A stretch of 64,000 nucleotides of DNA from an uncultured Myxococcales bacterium (GCA_903955385.1 CAJBNH010000024.1:1-64000); one strand, 5' to 3'; shown: positions 25,388-34,892, numbered from the stretch's first letter. The notes: generated by a model not told the origin, from the sequence alone. Made by a program: numbers and translations.

Positions 25388-26631
25388 TGGCCGACCTCCG
25401 TCCCGACGACCCCGATTTCCAGTACATGCAGAAGCTCGCCTTTCGCGCGCTGCTGGCTGCTGTGATGCGCCGGCCGCCCAGGGTCGTGTTCGTGTTCATG
25501 GGCGTCCTGCTGGCGGGCGGGGTCGTGCGAGGCACCGCCGATCGCTGGCTTGGACCCCACGGCAGCGAGAAGATCCTCTTGGCCGCCGCCCACATCCCGG
25601 AGTTCGTGCGTCAGGGGGAGTGGTGGCGTCTGATCACGGCGACGCTGTTGCACGCCAACCCCTCGCATCTGCTGCTGAACATCGTCGGCTTGTTTGTGTT
25701 GGGGCGTCCGGTCGAGGCGGCGTGGGGGCCCGCGCGCTTCACCTTGCTGACGGCAGGTGCGGCGCTGGGCGGCAGCCTGGTCGCCCTGCCGCAGGACGGC
25801 TTGGTGTCGGTGGGGGCCTCTGGCGCTCTGTTCGGGCTGCTGGCCGCCCTTGCGATGTTGGGCGTGCGGCTGTGGTCCCGGCTGACTCGCGGCTTGCAGC
25901 TGTCGATGGTCGTTGCCCCGACGGTCCTGCTGATCGCGATGCTGACGATCGGTGCCGTCATCCAGCAGGGATCGGGACGGGTCGACCTGCACGCGCACTT
26001 GGGCGGAGCGTTTGTCGGAGCGGCCCTGGCGCTTGTTCTGAGGCCGCAGCTGCCCTTGGGGGAACTCAGACCCGCTCAGCCAGGGCGTGAGCACGTCATG
26101 ACCTCGCTGGCCATCGCGGTGAGCTTGCTGGTGTTGCTTGCCGTCGGGCTCGCCGCCGTTCGCGTGGGAGCGTCGCTGCCGATGCCGCCCGTGCGCAAGA
26201 CCTCGTTTGCCTATGCAGGCCAGCAGATCGCGATCCCTGCCGGTTTGCCGCGTGGGGTTTGGCGCGGCCGCAGCTGCGTGGGTCAGGGCGTCGACAGTGC
26301 GTGGGCACTGACGAGTGATCGCACGCCGTGTGTGCAGCTGCCTTTGGGAAGCGTGCTCCTGATCGACCGTCGTGAGCGGCAACTCACTATGGATGCTGGG
26401 GATTGGTCGGCACTACGGACGGCAGCGCGGACGGGCCAGTTCGTTTATCGTCAGGAGTCCGTGATGGTGCACCCCCTCGCCGGCGGGTTGGTGTACCTGT
26501 TGTTTGCGGCCGAACCGCTGTTGCGTCCCCAAGCACTGGCCTTGCTGCCGTTGCTGCCGCCGCCCGGAACCGTCCGTGTGGAGTCCGTGTCGCTACCGGC
26601 CGCCGCTAGCGCCACCGTCGGAAACGAATAG
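25387..26631 (+). CDS. Rhomboid-family intramembrane serine protease
   Basis: 414 residues. Rhomboid signature: LLHANPSHLLLNIVG gives H89, H94 and N98; GASGALFG gives the nucleophile Ser145; and HAHLGGAFVG gives the catalytic His204. Six membrane helices fit the minimal fold, followed by a further helix and a C-terminal extracytoplasmic part of about 160 residues. Rhomboids cut membrane-anchored proteins within or near the membrane; the substrate here is unknown. ATG overlaps the preceding stop by one base. Confidence 0.93.
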   Translation: MADLRPDDPDFQYMQKLAFRALLAAVMRRPPRVVFVFMGVLLAGGVVRGTADRWLGPHGSEKILLAAAHIPEFVRQGEWWRLITATLLHANPSHLLLNIVGLFVLGRPVEAAWGPARFTLLTAGAALGGSLVALPQDGLVSVGASGALFGLLAALAMLGVRLWSRLTRGLQLSMVVAPTVLLIAMLTIGAVIQQGSGRVDLHAHLGGAFVGAALALVLRPQLPLGELRPAQPGREHVMTSLAIAVSLLVLLAVGLAAVRVGASLPMPPVRKTSFAYAGQQIAIPAGLPRGVWRGRSCVGQGVDSAWALTSDRTPCVQLPLGSVLLIDRRERQLTMDAGDWSALRTAARTGQFVYRQESVMVHPLAGGLVYLLFAAEPLLRPQALALLPLLPPPGTVRVESVSLPAAASATVGNE

Positions 26632-26686
26632 CAGGCCCTGTTGCCGCGTTGCGATGGCAGACTGGTCGTCACGCCCGGAGGACTCC

Positions 26687-27424
26687 ATGACCGCCCCCCG
26701 CTTCGTTGCCCTCGGTGTTGCCGCGCTTGCCCTGCTTTCGGCGACTGCCCAAGCGCAACCGTATCCGCCCGCGTATCCCTCGCGGCCCGTCGCGTCCCCG
26801 CATCACCCGATGGGCCGCAGCTCATTCGGCCTGCGTCTGGTGGGCGCTTCTGCTGGCGGCGATGTGACGAATGACCCTGCCGTGGATGGCGGTCCGACCC
26901 TGCTGGGCTTGGGGATGCAGTCGCGCTGGCGGGTGTCGCCGCACTGGTCTCTCGAGCTGGGGTTGGACTTCCTGACCGGCAAGACCTCGAGCGGCAACAC
27001 CATCCTTGTGAACGAGAACGGCGTCGACGTGGCCTATCCCGACACGTTTCGCCAATCGTCCGTGCCGGTCGGCCTCGCCTTGATGTTCCATCTGCTGCAG
27101 AACTCGGTGATCGACCCTTACCTCTTGGGCGGTCTGGGGTTGCAGTGGACCAGCCTGTCCTACGAGGACTCGGTGTTCCAGACTGACCTGACCGAGAGCT
27201 ATGGCCAGCTGGGTGCCGGCGCTCAGGTCTGGCTGGGCCGCGACGTTGCGCTTCACGCCGACGTCCGTTCGATGACCATGCTGCAAACGCTCAGCGTGTA
27301 CCAATCGACGAAGAGCGAGTGCCAGGATGCGTGGGTCTGCGAGGGCACAAACCGCGTGCCGGACCCGAGCGAAAAGTTCCGCACGGGCCTGCAGTTTCAG
27401 GCGGGACTGACGCTGTACTGGTAG
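26687..27424 (+). CDS. Small outer-membrane beta-barrel protein
   Basis: 245 residues. Signal peptide about 1-24 (ending AQAQ), a Pro/Tyr-rich spacer, then about eight amphipathic strands (SSFGLRLVGASAGGD, then WSLELGLDFLTGKT, then SYGQLGAGAQVWLGRDVALH) ending with FQAGLTLYW, a C-terminal aromatic typical of BAM substrates. OmpA/OmpW-like size, but no family is recognised. One Cys pair (CQDAWVC) may form a disulfide in an outer loop. GGAGG precedes the ATG. Confidence 0.8.
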   Translation: MTAPRFVALGVAALALLSATAQAQPYPPAYPSRPVASPHHPMGRSSFGLRLVGASAGGDVTNDPAVDGGPTLLGLGMQSRWRVSPHWSLELGLDFLTGKTSSGNTILVNENGVDVAYPDTFRQSSVPVGLALMFHLLQNSVIDPYLLGGLGLQWTSLSYEDSVFQTDLTESYGQLGAGAQVWLGRDVALHADVRSMTMLQTLSVYQSTKSECQDAWVCEGTNRVPDPSEKFRTGLQFQAGLTLYW

Positions 27425-27443
27425 CCCGACCGAAGCTGTGTGC

Positions 27444-27471
27444 TTGCAGCCGGGGCGCGGCCTGCTACCCT
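27444..27471 (+). promoter_or_regulatory. Candidate promoter of the TlpA-like gene
   Basis: TTGCAG at 27444-27449, 16-base spacer, TACCCT at 27466-27471, in the 106-base gap before the ATG at 27531. Both boxes are imperfect, so the call is tentative. Confidence 0.4.
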
Positions 27472-27530
27472 CGCGCGCTTGTCCGGTCGCGTGGACTTCC
27501 TCCGCGTGCCGCCCGCCCCAACGGTGATCG

Positions 27531-28208
27531 ATGTCCGGAAACGAGCTGCCCTTGCCTGCCCCCTCCACACCGTCGCGTGACGCCTCTTGGTCATGGCGCC
27601 AGAAATTGCTGATGACGTCTGCGATCTTGCTGGTCGGCGGCGTCCTGCTCGTGCGTTTTCTGGCTCCGCTGCACCCCGAAGCGCAAGCCGTGGACCTGCT
27701 GGCGGATCTAGGGGCAGAGCTGCCCGGTCGGCCGCTGAGCCAGACCGAAGCGTCCTTGGCCCTCGAACCGCCGCCAGAGCAGAAGGGCGGTCCGCAGCGT
27801 CTTGCTGAGCACGTGGACTCTGGCGACCTGATTTTGCTGCACTTCTGGGCCAGCTGGTGCCCGCCGTGCATCACCGAGTTGCCTGACCTGATGTCGCTGG
27901 CCAATGCCATGAAAGGACGTAAATTTCGTCTGATTGCAGTCAGCTATGACGACGACTGGGCTGCCCAGGACGACGCGCTGCGGCGCACCGTGGGCTCAGC
28001 ACGGCCGGCGAACGTGATCTGGCTGCGCGACACCGAAGGGCAAGACGGCGACCCCACCAAGATGCTGCGGACTCGCTTGGGAACCGACCAACTTCCTGAG
28101 ACTTATGTCATCGCGGGCGGCAAGGTCCTTGCGCGCTTCATCTCGTCGCAGCCGTGGACCAGTCCCAGAATGTTGCGGATGTTCGAGGTCCTGACCTCGC
28201 CCCGCTGA
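27531..28208 (+). CDS. TlpA/ResA-like membrane-anchored thioredoxin
   Basis: 225 residues. One N-terminal membrane helix (about 27-46) then an extracytoplasmic thioredoxin fold with LLHFWASWCPPC as active site (CPPC) and ETYVIAGGK carrying the expected region after the cis-Pro loop. TlpA/ResA proteins reduce disulfides for cytochrome c maturation or other periplasmic proteins; the client is unknown. An unusually long acidic/proline linker precedes the domain. A co-transcribed gene follows 18 bases later. Confidence 0.88.
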   Translation: MSGNELPLPAPSTPSRDASWSWRQKLLMTSAILLVGGVLLVRFLAPLHPEAQAVDLLADLGAELPGRPLSQTEASLALEPPPEQKGGPQRLAEHVDSGDLILLHFWASWCPPCITELPDLMSLANAMKGRKFRLIAVSYDDDWAAQDDALRRTVGSARPANVIWLRDTEGQDGDPTKMLRTRLGTDQLPETYVIAGGKVLARFISSQPWTSPRMLRMFEVLTSPR

Positions 28209-28226
28209 GTCGGAGGTAGCCGAGGC

Positions 28227-29210
28227 ATGTCGACCGCTCCTGTCCCCAATGAGCCCGTTCTACAAGCTCCGCGCGGGTTAACCGCTGCCTGGCTGGCCGC
28301 GCTGGCGATTGGCGCAGGGCTGTCGCTGTGGCTGGGTTGGCCGACAGAGCAGCCCCTGCAACCGCAGCTGCAGCTGGAGTTCTGGAGGGGAACCCCCTTG
28401 GAGATCGAGGACATGCGCACGCGCGACGACGCTTTGCTGCGCGCGATGCAGCAGCCGGCGTTGGTGCAGGTCGAGCGCGAGTGGCGACTGGGTGTCGAGC
28501 GGTGGTGGGCCGACGGGCGCCGCCTTGGGGAGGAAGCGGCCGCAAGCGATCCGGAATTCACCAAGCGAAAAGCGGACCTGCAGTCACTGGCCGCGGGCGT
28601 CGTGGCCAAGGCCGGGCCTGACGGACTGCGCTGGATTGCGGTTCGCCATGGACGGTCGGTGCGCGAGCGCTTCGAGCACGGCCTTCGGGCGGCTCAGGCA
28701 CGTCGCGAGGGCATCGCGGCCTATGTCAGGCACCGGCCGATGTCCGCCGAGGTGGCCGAGCTGCAGCGCACCGCAGGCCCGTTGACCGAGGCTTTGGCCG
28801 CTGCGGGTCTGGGGCGATTCCTTCGCGACGGCCAGTTGGACCCGGCCGCCGCGCGCGTCGTCGAAGCGTATGCCGCACGGCAACTACTGGCATTTGCTTC
28901 GCAAGCTCCGGGACCGCCGGTGGACTTGCCGACCGACGTGACCATGCTGTTGACGCGGTTTGAGGTCGAGGCGCACCCGGGGCTCAGCCTGCCGCAGAAG
29001 TTTGCGAAGCTGGAACAGGTGAGCCGGGAAGACGCCAGCTATCCCGCGGCGTTTGTCAGCGCAGTGTTGCTGGCCAGGGCAGGACGCTGTGCACAGGCCG
29101 TGCCGTTGTTCCAGATGGCGGTGAAGGAAGACCAGGAGCGCGAGCGGGCCGCGGTCAACGCCAAGTGGTGCGAACTCCAACGTCGTCCGCAGGCTCCGCC
29201 AGTACCCTGA
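28227..29210 (+). CDS. Membrane-anchored helical protein of unknown function
   Basis: 327 residues, not recognised. One N-terminal transmembrane helix (about 19-38, AAWLAALAIGAGLSLWLGW), then an all-helical body with many Arg/Glu/Ala and a C-terminal TPR-like pair (FVSAVLLARAGRCAQAVPLF, then EDQERERAAVNAKWC). Likely a partner of the adjacent thioredoxin (gap 18 bases). Its TGA (29208-29210) touches the TCA stop complement of murD without any spacer (TGATCA), so the two convergent genes share no intergenic DNA. Confidence 0.65.
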   Translation: MSTAPVPNEPVLQAPRGLTAAWLAALAIGAGLSLWLGWPTEQPLQPQLQLEFWRGTPLEIEDMRTRDDALLRAMQQPALVQVEREWRLGVERWWADGRRLGEEAAASDPEFTKRKADLQSLAAGVVAKAGPDGLRWIAVRHGRSVRERFEHGLRAAQARREGIAAYVRHRPMSAEVAELQRTAGPLTEALAAAGLGRFLRDGQLDPAAARVVEAYAARQLLAFASQAPGPPVDLPTDVTMLLTRFEVEAHPGLSLPQKFAKLEQVSREDASYPAAFVSAVLLARAGRCAQAVPLFQMAVKEDQERERAAVNAKWCELQRRPQAPPVP

Positions 29211-30695
29211 TCAGGTCTTGGCAGCCATCGCTTGGGCCAGCGCCGCCACTGCGAGGCGGAACACGTCACCTCGGTGGGCGTAGCTCTTGAACATGTCGTA
29301 GGAAGCGCAGGCCGGGCTCAGCAGGACGACGCCGGCCCCCTGGGCCAGCTGCAGGCCGCGCGGCACGCAGTCCTCCAGCCGCTCGCAGTGTTCGACGTGC
29401 AGGTGTGGGGGCAGCGTCCCGGCGATGCGCTGCGCCGTCTGGCCAATCAGCAACGCCGCAGCCGACTTGCGCCCGACCAGCTCGCCCAACTCTGCAAAAT
29501 CTGCGTCCTTTTCGCTCCCGCCGCCGATCCAGACCAGCCGGTCGCCGGGGGCCAACTGCACGGCTTCCAGCCCGGCCGCCGCCGCGTGGGGGTTGGTGGC
29601 CTTGGAGTCGTCGATGAAGCGCACGCCGCCGATCTGCCCCACCGGCTGCATCCGATGCGCGGGCAGCTCAAACGTGCGAAGACCCTGACGAATCGCGTCC
29701 AGCGGGATGCCCAGCGCCAAGGCCATGCCGACGGCGCCCAACGCGTTCTCGACGTTGTGCAGCCCGGTGATCGGGTGGGGTCCCAGGCTCCCGAATTCAG
29801 ACATCGGCAGGATCGCAACCCTTGCTCCGTCGCCCGGCGCCCACCACATCACGCCGTCCTCAAAGCCGAAGCCGCGCGCTGGCACGCCGCGGGTCGTGAA
29901 CACCGCGTGGGCAAACGGCACGCCGGCGGCCAGACGGTCGCGGTGCGGTCCCAGCTCCGGGTCGTCGCCGTTGATCAGCAGCATGTCGCCCGCGCCCATG
30001 CGGTCGGCGACCTTCAGCTTGGTATCGATGTAGGCTTGGGTATCGCCTGCGAAATAGTCGATATGGTCGGCGCCGATGTTGGTCACGACCGCCACGCGAG
30101 GGCGCAGGGCCGAGCATGTCACCAGCTGAAACGCGCTGACCTCCGCCACCACTACGTCGTCGGGTCCCATCGTGTCGAGGAAATCGCACAGCGGGTCGCC
30201 GATGTTGCCGGCCACCACCGCGTTCAACCCCGCCTGCCGCACCAGATGTCCCATCAGCAGGGTCGTCGTCGTCTTGCCGTCGGTGCCTGAGATCGCGGCG
30301 ATCGGATGTCCGCGGCCGTCCATCGCGGCCCGGTCCAATCGGTAGAACAGCTCGACTTCACTCAAGATAGCGTGTGCCAGCGCCTGGATCTCATGGAACC
30401 GCTTGGTGTGCGGCCCGACCCCCGGTGACAGGATGAACAGGTCGCCTCGCCGCCCCGCCGGACCACCGCCGCACTGCACCGACACGCGTCGGTCCAGCTC
30501 AGACAGCGGCCCCGCCAGCTCGGCCTCTGGCTTGTCGTCGACCGCCAGTACGTTCGCGCCTCGCCGCGCAAGGGCATTCGCCGCCGCGATTCCGGACTTG
30601 CCGAGACCGAAGACGGTGAACATCGCGCCCGCGACGTCGTCCCAGCACGTGCGCGCGGCCAGATACGCCTGTCGGCTCTCGTGATCCAGCGTCAT
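29211..30695 (-). CDS. murD: UDP-N-acetylmuramoylalanine--D-glutamate ligase MurD
   Basis: 494 residues. Adds D-Glu to UDP-MurNAc-L-Ala. Motifs: FTVFGLGKSGIAAANALA (N-terminal), AISGTDGKTTTTLL (P-loop), DNIGADHID-type segment NIGADHIDYF, DDSKATNPHAAAAGL, and the C-terminal LLSPACASYDMFKSYAHRGDVF. The N-terminus has about 24 residues before the usual start. Overlaps murC by four bases (ATGA), giving the order murC-murD. No other dcw-cluster gene is next to it. Confidence 0.95.
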   Translation of the reverse strand: MTLDHESRQAYLAARTCWDDVAGAMFTVFGLGKSGIAAANALARRGANVLAVDDKPEAELAGPLSELDRRVSVQCGGGPAGRRGDLFILSPGVGPHTKRFHEIQALAHAILSEVELFYRLDRAAMDGRGHPIAAISGTDGKTTTTLLMGHLVRQAGLNAVVAGNIGDPLCDFLDTMGPDDVVVAEVSAFQLVTCSALRPRVAVVTNIGADHIDYFAGDTQAYIDTKLKVADRMGAGDMLLINGDDPELGPHRDRLAAGVPFAHAVFTTRGVPARGFGFEDGVMWWAPGDGARVAILPMSEFGSLGPHPITGLHNVENALGAVGMALALGIPLDAIRQGLRTFELPAHRMQPVGQIGGVRFIDDSKATNPHAAAAGLEAVQLAPGDRLVWIGGGSEKDADFAELGELVGRKSAAALLIGQTAQRIAGTLPPHLHVEHCERLEDCVPRGLQLAQGAGVVLLSPACASYDMFKSYAHRGDVFRLAVAALAQAMAAKT

Positions 30696-32113
30696 GCCGC
30701 CCCCCTGCGCCCGGCGATGTAGCCGTCGGCCATGCGGAACAGGTCGTCACCGCCGAAGAACAGCACGGTCGCGGGAGCCTCCACCTCGCGCAATAGCCAC
30801 GGCGGGATGTCCTGCAGCGCGTGGATGTACGTCACGTCGGGGCAGACCTCGCGGATCTTCTCGCACAGAAAGTCGGTATCGATGCCCGGGATCGGTACCT
30901 CGCCGGCCGTGTACAGCTCGGTGATCACCACCCGATCGGCGTCACGGAAGGCCTCGCGGTAGTCGTCCTGCAGGTAGTGGATCATGGTGAAACGGTACGG
31001 CTTGAAGACCGCCACCACTTGCCCTTCCGCCTGACTGCGCGCCGCCTCCAGCACCCGCTTGATGCCCGTGGGGTGCGAGATGTAGTCCTTGACCACCTCG
31101 ACTCCGTCGGCATCGACCAAGGTGAAGCGATTCTCCAGACCCTTGTAGCCGGGTGCAGCGGTCTGGATCGTCGGGAATGGCACGCCCACGGCCAGCGCAG
31201 TCGCCATCGCGCCCAGCAAATTCGAGGCGTTGTAGCTTCCCGGCAGGTTCACCGTCACGTCGCCCAGCCGCACGCCGCCAGCCTGCACACCGAAGGTGCC
31301 GCCCATGCGCCGGGTCTGCAGGTCCAGGCCGCGCACGTCCACGTCAGCCGACTCGAAGCCGAACGTGACCAAGCGCACTTGTCCGTCCTTCAACGGTGCC
31401 GTGCCGCGCACGTACCGCTCCGGCGTCAGCTGGGCCAGGATCTTGCGAGCGCCTGCGTCGTCGGCGTTGACCACGGCGGTGCGCAACCTTGGATTGCCGT
31501 GGAAGAAAGTCAGGACGGCGGACTCGAGCTTGTCCCAAGACGGGTAGTAGTTCAGGTGGTCGAGCTCCAGATTGTTCAGGACCGCCACCTCGGGTCGGCT
31601 GTTGACCAGCGAGCCATCGGACTCGTCGACCTCGGCGACCAGCCACGGCGCGCCGTCGCGGGCGTTCATGTGGTAGTTCTCGAGCAGCCCGCCAATCACG
31701 AAACCGGGTTTCAGACCGGCCTGATCCAGCAGCCAGGTGACCGCCGCGCTGACGGTGCCTTTGCCGTGGGTGCCAATGATGCCGATGCCGCGGCGATCTT
31801 CCAGAAGCGCGCCAAGGGCTTGCGACCGGTGGAGGATGCGCAGCCCCAAGGCAGTAGCGGCGACGACCTCAGGATTGGTCGCGGGGATGGCGGTCGAAAC
31901 GACGACGGTGTCGACGCCTGTCAGGTTGGCCGCGTCGTGACCGATGAACACGCGGATGCCCGCGTCTCGCAGCGACAGCGTCAGCTGGGACTCACGCACG
32001 TCGGAGCCCTGGACGTCCAGCCCACGCGCGTGCAGCAGGCGGGCCACGCCGGAAACGCCGATGCCACCGATGCCGATCAAGTGCCAGGTGCCGGGAGTCA
32101 AGAGAGAAGCCAT
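30692..32113 (-). CDS. murC: UDP-N-acetylmuramate--L-alanine ligase MurC (divergent P-loop)
   Basis: 473 residues. It adds L-Ala to UDP-MurNAc. N-terminal HLIGIGGIGVSGVA, EVDESDGSL, LNNLELDHLNYYPSWDKLE, HPTGIKRVLEAARS, VFKPYRFTMIHYLQDD and ITELYTAGEVPIPG follow the MurC pattern. The P-loop reads GTHGKGTVS where GTHGKTTT is expected; the Gly after the Lys is shared with FolC-type ligases. It could be a divergent or substrate-shifted MurC. Start ATG 32113 is preferred to GTG 32122; no clear Shine-Dalgarno. murD is coupled downstream. Confidence 0.82.
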   Translation of the reverse strand: MASLLTPGTWHLIGIGGIGVSGVARLLHARGLDVQGSDVRESQLTLSLRDAGIRVFIGHDAANLTGVDTVVVSTAIPATNPEVVAATALGLRILHRSQALGALLEDRRGIGIIGTHGKGTVSAAVTWLLDQAGLKPGFVIGGLLENYHMNARDGAPWLVAEVDESDGSLVNSRPEVAVLNNLELDHLNYYPSWDKLESAVLTFFHGNPRLRTAVVNADDAGARKILAQLTPERYVRGTAPLKDGQVRLVTFGFESADVDVRGLDLQTRRMGGTFGVQAGGVRLGDVTVNLPGSYNASNLLGAMATALAVGVPFPTIQTAAPGYKGLENRFTLVDADGVEVVKDYISHPTGIKRVLEAARSQAEGQVVAVFKPYRFTMIHYLQDDYREAFRDADRVVITELYTAGEVPIPGIDTDFLCEKIREVCPDVTYIHALQDIPPWLLREVEAPATVLFFGGDDLFRMADGYIAGRRGAA

Positions 32114-32151
32114 GGCGATCACTCAGTTGGAAGGGGGAGGGAAGGGGCGGA

Positions 32152-33147
32152 TCAGGGTAGTCGCGGACCGGTCGGACGGGCGGCGCGCTCCTGTAGCAGA
32201 GCGGCGGCACGCTGTCGAACCGCCGCCTCCGGGTGCTGGGCGGCCGCCTGTCGCAGCTGAGCCAAGGCCGCCTCGTCGCCGATGTCGGCCAGCGAGGCCA
32301 GCGCGGCATCGACGACGGCGGAGTGGTCGCTGTCGATGAGCTCTGTCAACACGGGCACGCTCTCGGCGCGTCCCAGCCGACCCAGCGCGGCCGTGGCCAC
32401 GGCGGCCAGATCCTGTCGTGGGTCTCGCGCGGCCGCCTCCAGATCCACGCGGGCCTGCGTCAACCGGCGCTCGCCAACCTCGCGCGCCGCAGCGACCTTG
32501 CGCCAAAGCACGCGGGTGTCCATGAGGTCAAGGACTTGCGCGTCGTTCAGTTGTCGGGCCCAAAGCTCGGCCAGAACGTCGGTGGTTGCCATCTCAACCG
32601 CTCGGTCCAGACGTGCGAGCAGGAACTGGGGCAGGGTGGCCGAGCGCTCTGGCGGCATCGGCACGGTCGCCTGGAACGTCCGCTCGGCCACTGGGGCCTG
32701 ATCGTCGGCGACGGCCCGCTCTGCGTGCGCGATGACCGTCAGAATCAGGGATCCCCACTCGGGTGGCGCGGAAGCGGGCTTCAGCGTGCCCTCCAGGTCC
32801 ACGACCTGCCACGACACCGCGATGTCCACCCCCACCTGATCGGTCGGCAGGGCTCCTTTGGGCAGCGGACCCACTCCGCGCACTTGCGGCAACTTCGCGA
32901 TCGTCGGCCGGAATTCCCGGTCCAGCCGCGCGTTGTCTACCCCGGGCACGGCCTGATCCGCTCCCACGTGTTGCTCGATTTGCAGGTCGACGATGTGAAA
33001 GCCAAGGGTCTGCGGAGGCTTGCGTATGGGAACGACTTTCTGCACCACCCGCGGAATCGCGACGTCGGCTTCGGGAGCCTGACGGTCACAGGCGAAGGCG
33101 CTCGCCAGCGCGAGTGCGGTCGTCCCGACCATGGCCCAGCGCCTCAT
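32152..33147 (-). CDS. HEAT-repeat lipoprotein
   Basis: 331 residues. Lipoprotein signal ending ASAFAC, then a mixed alpha/beta domain (about 30-200) not recognised, then HEAT-like repeats (DLAAVATAALGRLGRAESVP, then HSAVVDAALASLADIGDEAA, then EAAVRQRAAALLQER). It overlaps the helicase gene by four bases and precedes murC by 38 bases. Lipoprotein HEAT scaffolds near Mur genes suggest an envelope role; nothing more can be read. Confidence 0.7.
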   Translation of the reverse strand: MRRWAMVGTTALALASAFACDRQAPEADVAIPRVVQKVVPIRKPPQTLGFHIVDLQIEQHVGADQAVPGVDNARLDREFRPTIAKLPQVRGVGPLPKGALPTDQVGVDIAVSWQVVDLEGTLKPASAPPEWGSLILTVIAHAERAVADDQAPVAERTFQATVPMPPERSATLPQFLLARLDRAVEMATTDVLAELWARQLNDAQVLDLMDTRVLWRKVAAAREVGERRLTQARVDLEAAARDPRQDLAAVATAALGRLGRAESVPVLTELIDSDHSAVVDAALASLADIGDEAALAQLRQAAAQHPEAAVRQRAAALLQERAARPTGPRLP

Positions 33148-34847
33148 CGCGTCTCCCCCTGCGGCAGAGTGGCTGGAGCGGCCTCCGGAAGGGTTACGAT
33201 GGCGTCGCCCAGCACGATCAGGTGGTGGATCGCTCGCGACGCGCCCACGTAATACAGCTGCCTCGCCCGGTCCGGCGCGTAGCCGTCCAGCTCGGTCAGG
33301 ATGACCACCGGCGCTTCCATGCCCTTGAACGAGTAGACGCCCCGCACCCGAATGCAGCCCGGCTCGTCCTGCGCCGTCAGGCGGAACGGCGAGATCTGCC
33401 CGCCCAACGTCATCACCTTGGACTTGGCGGGGGAACGTCCCACCAGAATCACCACGTCGTCGGGCCGGACTCCGCCCTCGTGGCAGATGCGGTCCAGCAC
33501 GCGCTTGAGCGATCTGGGCAGGTTCGGGCGCAGCGGCACGAATTCGACCGGAGCCCCGGGCGGAGAAATGCAGCGCACGCCCCGCAGCCTCGGCTGAACC
33601 TCGAGCAGGTGGTCGTGGATGTGGCGGGTGTTGCGCCAGTTGGTCTGCAGCTCGATGGCGTGCTCAGCGCCCTCGACCGGCGCAGCGTCCGGTCGCAGCC
33701 GCTGCGCGTCGTCGAAGAACAGGTAGCGGATCGAGCGCCCAGGGTCGGTGCACAGCGACTCGAGCGCCTGCCACCACAGCGCAAGGAAGTCCTGCGCCTC
33801 GTCCACCACGATGGCGTCGTACTGCAGCCCGCGTTCCGCCGCCGCGTCGATCAGATGTTGGGCAAGGTCGGCGTTGAACCAGTGGTCAGCACCCTCGCGG
33901 TCGGTCGGCTTCTCGACGCCCTTTGACCGCAAATCGGCGATCTCGTAGCACAATTCGTGAAAGTGCAGCGCCTTGACGTTCGGCACGTCGGCCATGGCGT
34001 CGCGCAGGTGATGTCCCAACGCCTTGTTGTAGCAGGTCAGCAGCACGTTCATGCCCTGAGCCGCCAGTTGCCTCGCTTTGTGCATGGCCAGCAGCGTCTT
34101 GCCCGTGCCCGCCGGCCCGTAGACCGCGACCCGCCGCACGCGACCCAGCATGTCCAGCACTTCCATCTGGTGCTCGCTCAGGGCCACCAGCTGCGCCTGC
34201 TCGTCGGCAATCCGCTGTCGCAGCAGGACCTTGGCCTCACGCGGCGCCAGAAACAGGTCCTCAAATGCGCGCCACCACCACCGCGACGGCGCGTTGCCCA
34301 CCGACGGGTACCGCCGGCCCCACGCGGCCAGCAACTGCTCCACAGCTTGGGGGAAGTGGTCTCGCGCACTCAGATCCAGCGTCAGCTCCGAAGGCGCGTG
34401 CGGGGCGAACCCTCGCGTGGGGGCCTGAATGTCCGGGAACACCACGCCGTGGCCGTGCACCGGGCGCGAGGGGGTGGCGTGGGGGCTCTCTCCCAGCTTG
34501 GCCATCAGCACGTGCATCGACTGTTCGGACTGCCGATACGGATCGCGCACCGGGTGCACCGCGCCCGTTCCGTCGGTGCTGGTCCAGCGGTCGGTGCTGG
34601 GGTCGTAGCGGATGCCGCCGCCCTTGACCTCGAGGACGAGCAGCCCGTGTTCGGCGTGAGCGACCAGAAAATCCGCCTCGCCGTCGCGCAGGGGCTCGTT
34701 CGGCCGACTGCGTCCCACCCAGCGGGCGGCGTGCACCACGATCCAATCGGGCCCCAGGCCCCGTCGGAGCTGATCGTAGACCCAAGCCTCGCTGCGGGGG
34801 CAGTCGCTCCCTCCGCGAGGTCCGTTGGCTGGGATCATGCGTGCCAT
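33144..34847 (-). CDS. NERD-domain superfamily-1 helicase/ATPase
   Basis: 567 residues. N-terminal NERD nuclease-related domain (about 20-120, with GEADFLVAHAEHGLLVLEVKGG giving the Glu/Glu-X-Lys pattern), then a UvrD-like helicase core: VAVYGPAGTGKTLLA (motif I), AIVVDEAQDF (motif II), TNWRNTRHIHD (motif IV), VYSFKGMEAPVVIL (motif V), QLYYVGASRAI (motif VI). Similar proteins are linked to DNA repair or defence; this one sits in an operon with a lipoprotein and murC/murD, which is odd. Start ATG 34847 with AAGG upstream. Confidence 0.88.
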   Translation of the reverse strand: MARMIPANGPRGGSDCPRSEAWVYDQLRRGLGPDWIVVHAARWVGRSRPNEPLRDGEADFLVAHAEHGLLVLEVKGGGIRYDPSTDRWTSTDGTGAVHPVRDPYRQSEQSMHVLMAKLGESPHATPSRPVHGHGVVFPDIQAPTRGFAPHAPSELTLDLSARDHFPQAVEQLLAAWGRRYPSVGNAPSRWWWRAFEDLFLAPREAKVLLRQRIADEQAQLVALSEHQMEVLDMLGRVRRVAVYGPAGTGKTLLAMHKARQLAAQGMNVLLTCYNKALGHHLRDAMADVPNVKALHFHELCYEIADLRSKGVEKPTDREGADHWFNADLAQHLIDAAAERGLQYDAIVVDEAQDFLALWWQALESLCTDPGRSIRYLFFDDAQRLRPDAAPVEGAEHAIELQTNWRNTRHIHDHLLEVQPRLRGVRCISPPGAPVEFVPLRPNLPRSLKRVLDRICHEGGVRPDDVVILVGRSPAKSKVMTLGGQISPFRLTAQDEPGCIRVRGVYSFKGMEAPVVILTELDGYAPDRARQLYYVGASRAIHHLIVLGDAIVTLPEAAPATLPQGETR

Positions 34848-34892
34848 CAAAGCCTTGCCTGAGACCGAAAATCGGGTGCGCGGCAACCGGAA

